Shown in pieces: positions 30,667-39,668 of a stretch of 44,095 nucleotides of DNA. This DNA comes from a virus. The notes under the pieces were generated by a model. It saw nothing but the letters and a program-made list of their open reading frames with translations, did no database searches and was not told the origin of the DNA. A program made the position numbers and the translations under genes. The stretch is from positions 1 to 44,095 of IMG/VR virus record IMGVR_UViG_3300026521_000026; one strand, 5' to 3'. Within the stretch, counting starts at the first letter, position 1. Every line of letters starts with the position of its first letter.

Positions 30667-33600
30667 CAGTCGTCCTTCAATATTGTCTTTAAGTAATTAC
30701 TAAATACTGGTAAGTGCCATAGTGGGTTCTGAAGTGTTGTGAAAGCATCCATTAACTCTCCATCCATAGCTTTACTTGTAGCTCTCTGAACACTTCCTAA
30801 AGTAGCATTAGAGACTCCAAGGAAACTTCCAGTGCCTTGAGAATATGCGCTATGTAATTGTTTACCAGAAATTACACTATACATACTATCTGCTGCAGTT
30901 ACTATACTCCCAGACATAAAGTTATTTGAGAACACATACATAATAGCATTAGTTCTACCTTCTTCAGTATTTAGGTTGTAACGTCTATCTATATCATCTT
31001 TACCTAAATCTTTAGCTTGAGCTACTAAGGTAAATAACATCAAGTTACTAATAAGCCCTATAGCTGTGTTAGCATCCGCTTCACTAAAGCCTCTCATAGC
31101 TAGTTGTTCGTGCATAGCCATAGGAAATCTCATAAACTGTAACATAATCTTAGCAATAGGACTATTAGGGTCACTGGCAAATAAAGGTAATGTAGCCCCA
31201 TTAGGATGTAACACTGTGCTTTCCATATGGTTGAATAAAGCTGCTTGTACTTCACGTTGTAACTCTAAGTCCCAACCATCAAAGCCAAATCTTTTGAGTT
31301 TATCGCCATCGTATTTAATCACACCAGTATCTACTAGATGTCTTATAGACTCTAATGCTTCTTGTGAGAGCCCTATACGAGCTAACCTAGCTTGCTCAAC
31401 TTCTGTGAGTGTAGTCTTCCTAGCTAATGATGTAATGTAATTAAAACCAGCACCTAATGCTACAGCCCTAGTAGCTTCAGTTACGTGGGCTAGCCCCATC
31501 TTATGCATTACAAAGTTTCTACCTAAGTCTAGATGCTTCTCTAGAAGCCCTGCACTTGATATATTATCTGCAGCGTCAAAGCGTTGTAAATGACGTCCTG
31601 CTACAATCTCCCCAATAAGACCAGAGGCTTGTAGCTCATTCACCCATTCAGCACTTACTTTATCTCCCCTAGCCATCTCAAAGGCACTCTTAATACTATC
31701 AAAATGAGTACCATTAAGAGCTTTAAACCCTGTGGTAGCAATCACATTGGCTATTTCTGATGTAGCTGTTAAGGCAAAACCTGGCCCATATATGATACTA
31801 TTAAGCTTTGTAAGTATTCTCATAGCTTTATTACCTAGAGCATCAGGGTTCTTCATAATCTCCCTAGTACCTAATATAGTATCTATAGTAGCTTTTACAT
31901 CATTAAGCTCGTCTTGTTTTAAGTTGTAATCAACTACAAGTTTATCATAGAAATCATTAATCTCTTTAGGTGTACTCATACCTAAATGACGTTGTAATGC
32001 TATACGTCCACTTATAGTATAACTATAGGAAGCTGTAATCTCTGCAATATCTGAATGTATTAACTCTATAATATCATCATCATATACTTTTAAAGTACGT
32101 GCTTTCTGATTAGATAGCATAGCCTGGTCACCACCTGCTCTATCAATCATCTGTGCTAATGTATTACGTTTACCTACCTTTTTAATGATACCTTCAGCAT
32201 ACTCCCTGATTTCACTAGGGTTATCAAGCATCCTCTGGTTCGCTGGGTGGTTAGCAATAGCTTGTGATAAAATATCAACAGCTCTCTTTGTGCCTAGTTG
32301 TTCAATAGCTTCAGCATCAAATGCTCTAGGTAAATAACCATTCATTACAACATCTTCAAAGCCTTTTACACCACTCTCTTTACCATATTTAGCTATAGTC
32401 TTATAGTAATCTGCTATATGCTGTGCTGCATTTCCAAGGTGTTCTTTACCTTCTATAGCATATGAGACACTTCCTTTATTTAGTAAATTATGTATCTCAG
32501 CTTCTAAAGCTTTCTCATCTATATGGTTTGTCCCTAAATTAGCTAGTTGCTTCCTAGCAAACTCTGAGTTTTTCTTTATATAGTGATTACGTATTTCAGA
32601 CATAAAGTCTTTCACTTTACCATTAAATTCACCTTTCTTAACAGCTTCATTAAACTCTTGAAGTAAGACTGCTTGTACTTTAGACCATTCATTTTCAACT
32701 ACAAACTTATCAAAAGAAGCATTAGGTCTTATAGGCATAATGTTCCCTGCAGAGTCTTTTAGGGCTTTGTAAGGAGCATAAAGTTTTGTAGCTATACCAC
32801 GTAGCATCTGATTATCACTACTATACATTCTACTGATAGGCGACCATATTAAATGCTCTTCTAACCACTTTAACTTTAATTTACCTTTACCAGCTTCTTC
32901 AATTCTCTCAAGAGCAGGTCCATTTTTAAACTCTTCAACTTCTCTAGCTATCTCAGATGTCTTTGTTTCTACTTTAGCTTTAAGGTTACCTATCTTCTCA
33001 TCTGTAGAGCCTACAAGACGCTTAGATATTTCAAGCTTTTTAGAGGTTTCTTTAAGCTTCTTATTTACATTTTTGAGAGCATCTTCTACAACCTTAGCTT
33101 CTTTATGAGCTTCTGGTTTACTAGGGGTTTCTAAAGTTTTCTTCATAGACTTAGTTGTAATCTTTGAACGTGCTTGTTTAGTTTCACGCTCTATATTTTT
33201 ATGCTGTTCTTTTACTTTAGAAACTTCAGTCTGTAACTCTTTATGTTTAGTTGTAAGGGTTTTTAAAGTATCTTCAAGTTTCTTAGCTTCTTTAATTGTC
33301 TTAGTTTCTATAGAAGCTTCAAGTTTCTTTTGTACCTTATCAATCTGTTTACTAACACTAGTAAGTTCTTTCTCTTTAGAGTTAAGTACTGTTTTAACTT
33401 CCTTAAGCTCTTGCTGTTTCTGCTTATAAGTAACAATAGCTTCTTTTTCTTTATGTACTTTTGCTTCTGAAGCTTTAGCTTTAAAGTGTGCTTCAAGCTC
33501 TTTCTTTTTAGTTGTAAGCTCTGCTATCTCTTTTTTAAAAGTATCCAGCTTAGTTACAACTTTACCACTTTCATCTTTAGTTGGGGCTAAAAGTTCTTCA

Positions 33601-34376
33601 CGCTTTGCTTTAAGAGCTTCAAGTTCTTTAAGGTCCCTATTAGTTTTAAGCTCAGAGTCTTTAACGTGTAATGCTTCTTTCTCAGCCATTGTAGGTTCTC
33701 TAGGGCCAAACACAGGGTCCTCTACAGTTAATTTAGAGTTAGCACTACCATCTAACAGATATTTAGCCATTATAGGAGATAATACACTACCCCCTACAAT
33801 ACTCATAAAAGCTTCTGTATCATCTGAAGTCCTCATAACGTGTTGATATACAGCATCAGATACATAAGCTTCAGCTCCACCTGACACAGCATATGCAGCT
33901 GCTCTTGTAGCTTTTGAAGATACCTCAGCTAAATCTAGGGCTTTCTTTGTTTTACCTATAAGCCCTACTGGTAATAGAGAGTCCCAGTCAGCAACTGCTC
34001 CAGGCACCATAGCAGCAAAAGTCCCTATAGTCCCTAGCTCTTTTGTAAGTCTAGCTATGCCTTCGTGAGCTTTAGTAGCTCTTGCTATTACAGCTTCAAA
34101 CTCTTGGTAAGAACTTGGAGTGCCTAGAGCATCTACAACACCTTGTGGCAATTGCTTAAGACGCTCTTGTACATCAGGGTTACTGAAAGAGAACGTGTGT
34201 CCATTAAGGACATCTTGACGTGCAGCTTGCTCGTCATAACGTAACCTTGGATTCTCTCCAAAGTTATTTACCCATCCAGCATATAATGTGTTACTATTAT
34301 AAAGAGCATCATCAACTAATGATGTGCGCTCCTCTTTAACTACTGGTTGTGTTCCAGGGTGTAATATATTACCCAT
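30666..34376 (-). CDS. Internal virion / ejectosome protein (T7 gp16 position)
   Basis: The 1236 aa protein is by size and position the gp16 analogue (T7: 1318 aa) that is ejected and forms a channel across the cell envelope. Residues about 115-145 are hydrophobic (TIGTFAAMVPGAVADW). Residues 230-485 form a very long Lys/Glu coiled coil with few breaks. The C-terminal 700 residues resemble a folded membrane-active domain (ATTGFKALNGTHFDSI, LMLFTLVAQAKDL). I see no N-terminal transglycosylase domain as in T7 gp16. Confidence 0.85.
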   Translation of the reverse strand: MGNILHPGTQPVVKEERTSLVDDALYNSNTLYAGWVNNFGENPRLRYDEQAARQDVLNGHTFSFSNPDVQERLKQLPQGVVDALGTPSSYQEFEAVIARATKAHEGIARLTKELGTIGTFAAMVPGAVADWDSLLPVGLIGKTKKALDLAEVSSKATRAAAYAVSGGAEAYVSDAVYQHVMRTSDDTEAFMSIVGGSVLSPIMAKYLLDGSANSKLTVEDPVFGPREPTMAEKEALHVKDSELKTNRDLKELEALKAKREELLAPTKDESGKVVTKLDTFKKEIAELTTKKKELEAHFKAKASEAKVHKEKEAIVTYKQKQQELKEVKTVLNSKEKELTSVSKQIDKVQKKLEASIETKTIKEAKKLEDTLKTLTTKHKELQTEVSKVKEQHKNIERETKQARSKITTKSMKKTLETPSKPEAHKEAKVVEDALKNVNKKLKETSKKLEISKRLVGSTDEKIGNLKAKVETKTSEIAREVEEFKNGPALERIEEAGKGKLKLKWLEEHLIWSPISRMYSSDNQMLRGIATKLYAPYKALKDSAGNIMPIRPNASFDKFVVENEWSKVQAVLLQEFNEAVKKGEFNGKVKDFMSEIRNHYIKKNSEFARKQLANLGTNHIDEKALEAEIHNLLNKGSVSYAIEGKEHLGNAAQHIADYYKTIAKYGKESGVKGFEDVVMNGYLPRAFDAEAIEQLGTKRAVDILSQAIANHPANQRMLDNPSEIREYAEGIIKKVGKRNTLAQMIDRAGGDQAMLSNQKARTLKVYDDDIIELIHSDIAEITASYSYTISGRIALQRHLGMSTPKEINDFYDKLVVDYNLKQDELNDVKATIDTILGTREIMKNPDALGNKAMRILTKLNSIIYGPGFALTATSEIANVIATTGFKALNGTHFDSIKSAFEMARGDKVSAEWVNELQASGLIGEIVAGRHLQRFDAADNISSAGLLEKHLDLGRNFVMHKMGLAHVTEATRAVALGAGFNYITSLARKTTLTEVEQARLARIGLSQEALESIRHLVDTGVIKYDGDKLKRFGFDGWDLELQREVQAALFNHMESTVLHPNGATLPLFASDPNSPIAKIMLQFMRFPMAMHEQLAMRGFSEADANTAIGLISNLMLFTLVAQAKDLGKDDIDRRYNLNTEEGRTNAIMYVFSNNFMSGSIVTAADSMYSVISGKQLHSAYSQGTGSFLGVSNATLGSVQRATSKAMDGELMDAFTTLQNPLWHLPVFSNYLKTILKDD
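32922..33689 (-). repeat. Coiled-coil segment of the gp16-like protein
   Basis: Residues 230-485 are an uninterrupted Lys/Glu/Leu/Thr-rich helical segment made of many variants of KKLExxxKELxxxxK. The DNA is correspondingly repetitive in short words. It separates the N-terminal domain from the C-terminal channel part and may be an elastic stalk. Confidence 0.8.
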
Positions 34377-34386
34377 TTATTATCTC

Positions 34387-36576
34387 CTATTGTTTTAGTC
34401 TTAGGAGTTGTGCTCTTTCCTCCTCAGCTTTAATCTTATCAGCTATCTGTTTAGCTTCTAACCATTGTTTGTAACGTACTCTACTATAAGCATTAGATTT
34501 CTTTACATCTCCTTCATACATATTAAATACACCTTTTTTAACATTATCAAAAGCACCATCAGCATTTAGCTTATGATACATAGCTGTTAATATATTTAAT
34601 ACACCAGTTCCCTCAGCTACCTGAAGTTTCTCAATATTCTCGGTAGCTTGTCGTGCTCTTACAAGAGTCTCAGTATTCTTATAGAGTTCTGCAAACTGTT
34701 GTTTACTTATATGAAGTAAAGGAGCACCTTCTTTAGACCTTACATCAATAAAACCATCAATCTCACGTAGAGTAGCTCCATTCTTACTATAGAGTCCGAA
34801 AGTATCTAAAGTCCTATTGAGAACTCGCTCATTACCAAAGTCTCGTGTAATACGTCTATCAGCTTTATATTCAAGCCCTGTAACTGTTTTACCAGATACT
34901 TGATAACCCTTCTCCACCTCTTTAACTATCTCAGACATTGTAAGGTCTTTAAATGTCCTTGAGTATGCTTTAATCATATTACTAGCTTCCTCACGGGTAC
35001 TAGGATTATCAAAGCCATCTAGGAAAGAGTTTACAACTTTCTTCTCATCTGATGTCAAAGGTGGCATACTAAGTTTAGAGTAATCTTTATCATTAGCATC
35101 CTTTACAATATCAAGTACAACCTCATAAGGATAGCGCTTAATTAGGTTTAATTGAAATCTCTGGTTTGCACCTAAAAGCTCTCTAGTTGTAGCGTCTCCT
35201 ATAGTTTCCATCTTCTCTATGAAAGTCCCTCTAGCAGACTCAAACTCCTCTTTAGAGTTAGCCCCTAGTACTTTAGTAATCTCTGTGCCTATAGGTTCTT
35301 CAAGATACTTCTTGTACTCTGGTGTATCCATAAGGACACCTACAATATTGTGCATATCTCCTTTATCCCAAGCATCTATCAGTTGAAGCTTGTATCTTGT
35401 ATTTACTTCATCAACTATACTAGAAGGTAAAGTTTCCTTGTGGAAGTAACTCACATATTCAGGAGTAGTATCTAAATAATCTTTAGCTTTAGTAGCCCAC
35501 GTTTGCCGCAGCCATTTCTTTTCTTCTTGCTCTACATAATGAGGCATACCAGGATACATAGTTACTAATGCCTGATGTAAATCTTTAGGTACAAACCTAG
35601 TATCTTCCATATCATATTTTATAGTTGCTATATTTACTTTATCAGGAATACCTCTAGCTTTTAACTCTTTTATGATGTTAGGAAGATTAGCTTTAGCGTT
35701 TGTTCTATTTGCTTTTTCTAAACTAGCTATTTTAGAGTCAATACCCCCTAGGAAATGTAGAAACTCTGGGTTATCAAGTAACAGAGGGTCTTTCTCGTTA
35801 CTATAGGCTCCTCTAAGCTTCTTAAGTTCCTCTATTGTATTTACACTAGCTAAGGCTTTGTAACTATGAGTATAGAATTCTGATACTACTTTGTTATCAT
35901 CATATCCTAAAGCTGCCCATTGTTCCTTAGTCTTAGTGTTAATAAGGTTCTTTACTTCCTTCTTAGCATTTAACTTATTGAATGTTGTTGAACCTGCTAA
36001 TGTTGATGTGGATTTCTGAACATCTAGTAATGCACGCTTCTTTAAGAACTGCTCACTACCTTTAGCTAGCATCTCATATGTATCAAGACCGTTAGAAATT
36101 AAAAATCTATAGGCATCTTCTCTGGTGTTGTCCCACATACCCTTAAAGACATCGTGGTCCTTATTAAGACCCATAGTACCATCAGAACCTACAGCTCCCC
36201 CAGACCCCTGATAAACAGCAAATAGTTTTTCATTATAAGGTGTAGGGTCAAACTCTTCACCTTTAGCTATAGCAGCTGCTTTATCAGCTACCATATTAGC
36301 TCTTAAGTTTGTTACTTTAGTTGCATAGTCTTCTTTAAATCTCTGGAGTTTCTGTGCTTGGTCTTGCTTCTCATAGGTAACTACATTAGTCATTAGTCTT
36401 ATACTATTACTGATTGTATTACCAATATCTTTCCATTTATTTACATCAGAATTACTAACTTGTTGTATAGCTACAGCAGAGCTTTTCTGCTTAGGAGCAT
36501 TTACAGTCATATCCTGAGTTATCTCTAGGGGCCTTAGGTTCGTTGAGTACCCTAGAGTTTGTTGTTGTTCTGCCAT
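34387..36576 (-). CDS. Internal virion / ejectosome protein (T7 gp15 position)
   Basis: The 729 aa protein (T7 gp15: 747 aa) starts MAEQQQTLGYSTNLRPLEI and shows the gp15-like layout: a helical N-terminus (WKDIGNTISNSIRL), a dimer of helical bundles in the middle, and a basic C-terminus (YKQWLEAKQIADKIKAEE). In T7, gp15 forms the periplasmic part of the DNA channel and binds gp16. It lies between the gp14-like and gp16-like genes. Assignment is by synteny, length and helical composition. Confidence 0.83.
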   Translation of the reverse strand: MAEQQQTLGYSTNLRPLEITQDMTVNAPKQKSSAVAIQQVSNSDVNKWKDIGNTISNSIRLMTNVVTYEKQDQAQKLQRFKEDYATKVTNLRANMVADKAAAIAKGEEFDPTPYNEKLFAVYQGSGGAVGSDGTMGLNKDHDVFKGMWDNTREDAYRFLISNGLDTYEMLAKGSEQFLKKRALLDVQKSTSTLAGSTTFNKLNAKKEVKNLINTKTKEQWAALGYDDNKVVSEFYTHSYKALASVNTIEELKKLRGAYSNEKDPLLLDNPEFLHFLGGIDSKIASLEKANRTNAKANLPNIIKELKARGIPDKVNIATIKYDMEDTRFVPKDLHQALVTMYPGMPHYVEQEEKKWLRQTWATKAKDYLDTTPEYVSYFHKETLPSSIVDEVNTRYKLQLIDAWDKGDMHNIVGVLMDTPEYKKYLEEPIGTEITKVLGANSKEEFESARGTFIEKMETIGDATTRELLGANQRFQLNLIKRYPYEVVLDIVKDANDKDYSKLSMPPLTSDEKKVVNSFLDGFDNPSTREEASNMIKAYSRTFKDLTMSEIVKEVEKGYQVSGKTVTGLEYKADRRITRDFGNERVLNRTLDTFGLYSKNGATLREIDGFIDVRSKEGAPLLHISKQQFAELYKNTETLVRARQATENIEKLQVAEGTGVLNILTAMYHKLNADGAFDNVKKGVFNMYEGDVKKSNAYSRVRYKQWLEAKQIADKIKAEEERAQLLRLKQ

Positions 36577-36594
36577 ATACTAATCCTTTCTTAG

Positions 36595-37266
36595 TTAGCC
36601 TGTAGTAGTAGCAGTAGAACTACTCCCACCTGTAGCGCTATTAATAGATGTACCTAAAGATACACCACTTGCTACACCACCTACTGTACTTGAAATAACA
36701 CCTGCAGACCCACTAGATGTACTATAAGCCCAATTACGTACTTCTTGGTTGTTAGCTGCATTAATGCTATTAGATAAATCAATACCTACATTCATCTGTT
36801 CAGACTCATAATCCATCCGCATCATTTCAAGATTATCACCTATCTTTCTATGAGTTGCTTCAGCTCTCTGAACAAGTGTATCTTTCTTCATCTCTGCTTG
36901 AATTGATTGTGCTATTTTCATACGCTCTGCTAGACGTCCTTCAAGATGCTTAGTAGCTAAAGCATTCTCTAACTTTCCTGAAGCAGCTGCAAGTTGCATT
37001 GTGAAATCTGTAAGCTCCACTGAGAGAGCTTGATTAACCTCTTGGTTTGTATCGTGTATCTTATCTGTTTTTATATTAAACCTACGTAATAACTCTGCTT
37101 TACGTGCTTCGTTATTCTTAGTGGCTAAATCACGACTCCTATTAGCTGCCATCATATTATTTGTATTTTGAGCACTAGCTCTTCTATCAGCTGCCTTGTT
37201 AGACTCACTTGCTGCATAGTAACTAGCACCTCCAATTACAACCGCTGCTGTTATCGCTGCCGACAT
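36595..37266 (-). CDS. Internal virion protein (T7 gp14-like)
   Basis: The 223 aa protein starts with a short hydrophobic stretch (AAITAAVVIGGASYYAA), then long helices rich in Ala, Arg and Gln, and a low-complexity Ser/Gly/Thr tail. T7 gp14 (196 aa) is similar in size and forms the outer-membrane pore of the ejectosome. The gene overlaps the end of the cupin-SET gene by 16 bases and precedes the gp15-like gene. Confidence 0.8.
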   Translation of the reverse strand: MSAAITAAVVIGGASYYAASESNKAADRRASAQNTNNMMAANRSRDLATKNNEARKAELLRRFNIKTDKIHDTNQEVNQALSVELTDFTMQLAAASGKLENALATKHLEGRLAERMKIAQSIQAEMKKDTLVQRAEATHRKIGDNLEMMRMDYESEQMNVGIDLSNSINAANNQEVRNWAYSTSSGSAGVISSTVGGVASGVSLGTSINSATGGSSSTATTTG

Positions 37267-37997
37267 ATATATCCTTTCAAACTATCTCTATAATCAAAGA
37301 GTATCTCTTGGCCCTCTTTAATATCTTTAATTGCTATTACATTATTACCTATAATCTGAGCATTCTTATTAGGTGAATGATTAACATAACGTCCTAAAGC
37401 TGTTCTATAATTACCTACAATAGCTTTATCAATAGAACACCCTTTACTATAAGACTTCTTTGTAAATACACCCATCTCTCCTGGGAGTATCTCAGACTCT
37501 TTTACAATATAATCAACACCTTCTAGCTCTGTTTGGATTACATTATCAATCTGAACATATTGCTGTACAATGTCCTCAGTTAAGTTATACTCTAATAACA
37601 TCTTATTGTAATCCATACGTGCCTTATAGGACTCTAAGTTTTCCGAAAAGAGCTCTTGCTCAGCCTCTTCAACTGTTGTAGCATCTGTTCTAAAAACATT
37701 AACCCATACAACATCTGTAATAGCCAAACCTACTTTCTGAACTCCAGGACCACTTACGAATACCTGAGGTGCTTTGAGCTCTACAGCTTCATCACCATTA
37801 CCAACAACTATTGTACCTTCTGTAAGAAGATTGAAACACGATGTTGTATGTGTAGCTCCTACCGCTAGAGTTCCTTCGTGTACAAACATCTCTCTACAAT
37901 ACATACCATCTAAGAAGTAATGTTTAGTAGGGGGCTCATAACTCGCCGGGTGTTTCACAAGCTCATCAACTATATTAGCTGTTGTAAGTTCTTTCAT
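37251..37997 (-). CDS. Cupin-like plus SET-domain fusion protein
   Basis: The 248 aa protein has two domains. Residues about 22-115 are a beta-barrel (YCREMFVHEGTLAVGATH, NLLTEGTIVVGNG, APQVFVSGPGVQKVG) resembling a phage cupin-like family. Residues about 162-240 are a short SET domain: GEMGVFTKKSYSKG, the GRYVNHSPNKNA signature (NHSPN at 206-210), and IKEGQEILFDYRDSL with the catalytic-type Tyr236. SET proteins transfer methyl groups from S-adenosylmethionine to lysine. The pre-SET part is minimal. The partner or target is unknown; a virion or host protein is possible. It lies between the lysis genes and internal virion genes. Confidence 0.8.
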   Translation of the reverse strand: MKELTTANIVDELVKHPASYEPPTKHYFLDGMYCREMFVHEGTLAVGATHTTSCFNLLTEGTIVVGNGDEAVELKAPQVFVSGPGVQKVGLAITDVVWVNVFRTDATTVEEAEQELFSENLESYKARMDYNKMLLEYNLTEDIVQQYVQIDNVIQTELEGVDYIVKESEILPGEMGVFTKKSYSKGCSIDKAIVGNYRTALGRYVNHSPNKNAQIIGNNVIAIKDIKEGQEILFDYRDSLKGYICRQR

Positions 37998-37999
37998 AT

Positions 38000-38293
38000 T
38001 TAACCTTTAAATCTATAAACAGGTTTACCATCTTCAAAGTAACCTACAAGTTCTCTATGGTTTCTCCATACACCTTCAAGACCCTCACAGAAATACATAT
38101 TGTATCCTTGTGATAATGCCCACTTAAACCATCTTAACATACCTCGTCTAGAAGCTTTTGAACGCTCCATATGAAGTATGAATATACCATAAGGGTCAGT
38201 CCCATTGAAATCAAAATCATACCAAACAACATAATCATCTCCATCTACCCAACTCTTTGTATTGATTATATTACAACTAATATTATCACTCAT
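38000..38293 (-). CDS. Unknown 97 aa protein, possible T7 gp13 counterpart
   Basis: The protein contains DYVVWYDFDFNGTDPYGIFI, then HMERSKASRRGMLRWFKWA and a C-terminal GYFEDGKPVYRFKG. It looks like a compact alpha/beta fold. It occupies the region before the internal virion proteins, where T7 has gp13 (138 aa, acetyltransferase-like), but it is shorter and I cannot prove kinship. GGAGG lies 9 bases upstream of the ATG. Confidence 0.7.
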   Translation of the reverse strand: MSDNISCNIINTKSWVDGDDYVVWYDFDFNGTDPYGIFILHMERSKASRRGMLRWFKWALSQGYNMYFCEGLEGVWRNHRELVGYFEDGKPVYRFKG

Positions 38294-38307
38294 AATCTAT
38301 TACCTCC

Positions 38308-38345
38308 GAATATTCTATAAACGCTAGAAGACTCCTAAGAGTCCT
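38308..38345 (-). other. Short hairpin between endopeptidase and the 97 aa gene
   Basis: GACTC-CTAA-GAGTC forms a 5-bp stem with a 4-base loop in the small gap after the lysis endopeptidase. It is too weak for a confident terminator call and has no T-run. Confidence 0.3.
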
Positions 38346-38352
38346 CCGACAC

Positions 38353-38748
38353 CTATAGGAGTTCTATATGAGGAAAGTCTTTAAAACTCCAGAACGCTCC
38401 AAACCTAATAGGAATGTTAAGCTTCTTAGAGGCTCTTGAGAATTCCCAGATAAGTCTCCAAAACATAAGCTCACTTTCATCAGAGCCATCAAATATGTTA
38501 TGTCCTTTTTTATAAGGCGCTACATCAATAGCTAGACTTGGAAAGTAGTTATGTTTCCCTTGTTGAGTTACACCATCAATCTGAGACTTACCAGTTTTAT
38601 AGAGCTCCTGCTGACGCTCTAAGGACCTATGGGCCTCTAACACACTAAAGTCAGTATGTTTAATTACCTCATCACATAAAGCTTTAAGTCTCTTATCAGC
38701 TGTTGCTAAACGTTCTTTAGATTTAGTTCCAAACTTAAATTCTGACAT
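38353..38748 (-). CDS. Endolysin, M15-type L-alanyl-D-glutamate peptidase
   Basis: The 131 aa protein has the M15C layout: HRSLERQQELYKTGKSQID near residues 40-57, GKHNYFPSLAIDVAPY with His66 and Asp75 as zinc ligands, and PHIEL near the end with His127. Such enzymes, like the T5 endolysin, cut peptidoglycan stem peptides. T7 uses a Zn amidase (gp3.5) instead. It has no signal peptide, so it needs the holin. It lies directly after the 3TM holin gene. Confidence 0.9.
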   Translation of the reverse strand: MSEFKFGTKSKERLATADKRLKALCDEVIKHTDFSVLEAHRSLERQQELYKTGKSQIDGVTQQGKHNYFPSLAIDVAPYKKGHNIFDGSDESELMFWRLIWEFSRASKKLNIPIRFGAFWSFKDFPHIELL

Positions 38749-38751
38749 AGT

Positions 38752-39117
38752 CTAAACTCCTTTCTTAGTGTTGATGTAATTTACACCAAACGATGCACTT
38801 ACAATAATACCAAATAACATTGTAATATCTGAGAAGAGCTCTGAAAGGTTCTTCAAGGCACTCGCAATACCTTCAACATCTCCGAGTGCAAATGATTGCA
38901 TCACAATCAATAATAACATCACCATAATGTAAATACTGTATAAAGCACTTACTGTGGTAGATATCTGGCGTCTCATAGAACCATTAGGGTCTAGAGTTTT
39001 AACCATAACAGCCTTAGCTTCTGCAGACTCCATATCTGTTGTAATCCATTCTTTAGCTATCTCACTTATAGCTGTTGTAGCTCCTCCAGTAAATATAGAG
39101 GCTATTGAACTCCACAT
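38752..39117 (-). CDS. Holin-like three-helix membrane protein (GTA 3TM type)
   Basis: The 121 aa protein begins MWSSIASIFTGG. It has hydrophobic segments at about 57-78 (SIYIMVMLLLIVMQSFA) and 98-115 (MLFGIIVSASFGVNY), ending in a short basic tail. The final LFGxxxxASFGxxxxxxKK pattern fits the 3TM holin family found in gene transfer agents and many phages. The start at 39117 with AAGGA 8 bases upstream is preferred over a TTG inside the preceding gene. Confidence 0.72.
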   Translation of the reverse strand: MWSSIASIFTGGATTAISEIAKEWITTDMESAEAKAVMVKTLDPNGSMRRQISTTVSALYSIYIMVMLLLIVMQSFALGDVEGIASALKNLSELFSDITMLFGIIVSASFGVNYINTKKGV

Positions 39118-39118
39118 C

Positions 39119-39460
39119 CTAAATATCCTTACGTATTGTGTTAAAGGTATCTTTAGCTCCAAGCTTCTCTGTTATGATTAGCTCAATCAGATAGAAACTT
39201 CTAGTACCCTGGTGGCCTATAAAGCCCCCTATAGCTACTGAAAGGACATCATTTATACCATAACCTATTAAACCTAAATACACCAATAATGTAATACCTA
39301 CATTGATAAACATATCTGTTATAAAGAAAGTTAGCTTTTTATACATAGAAAACTCCCTTAAGTCTCGCCTAAGAAACGAGAGTATCGCTCCCCAGGCCCC
39401 TGCGGTAACTGCTATAATAGTAGCAGCACCATCTACATCATTAAAATTGTTATGAGGCAT
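39119..39460 (-). CDS. LydA-like holin (or antiholin)
   Basis: The 113 aa protein starts MPHNNFNDVDGAATIIAV, chosen because AGGAGGG lies 5 bases upstream. Hydrophobic segments are at about 9-30 (AATIIAVTAGAWGAILSFL), 43-67 (FFITDMFINVGITLLVYLGL) and 72-87, with a KxF-type basic stretch between the first two. This matches the LydA/superfamily III holins. The partner holin at 38752-39117 suggests a holin/antiholin pair. Confidence 0.75.
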   Translation of the reverse strand: MPHNNFNDVDGAATIIAVTAGAWGAILSFLRRDLREFSMYKKLTFFITDMFINVGITLLVYLGLIGYGINDVLSVAIGGFIGHQGTRSFYLIELIITEKLGAKDTFNTIRKDI

Positions 39461-39665
39461 TAGCCCTCCTATAGAAATACCAACCAAACATTCTAACACC
39501 TAACCACATAATAGTTGCTATAAATCTACTATGTTTTCTAACAACACATCTATAGAGTAATTCGTCAGCTTGTTTTCTTGTAAGTCTTTTATTTTCATAG
39601 CGTCTATCGTGGAGCTTACAACAAGAACCCCAGTTTCCCTCAGGAAACATTGTGCAGTTGTTCAA
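39450..39665 (-). CDS. Phospholipase A2-like small lysis-associated protein
   Basis: The 71 aa protein contains FPEGNWGSCCKLHDRRYE, the PLA2 metal and active-site pattern CCxxHDxxY (Cys15, Cys16, His19, Asp20, Tyr23), followed by KQADELLYRC and a membrane-like helix at about 48-65 (RFIATIMWLGVRMFGWYF). I know this family as a small phage protein often near holin genes. The start is a TTG with GAGGAG 6 bases upstream; an ATG six codons in has no ribosome site. It may act on membranes during lysis, but activity of such short forms is unproven. Confidence 0.75.
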   Translation of the reverse strand: MNNCTMFPEGNWGSCCKLHDRRYENKRLTRKQADELLYRCVVRKHSRFIATIMWLGVRMFGWYFYRRANAS

Positions 39666-39668
39666 GGA

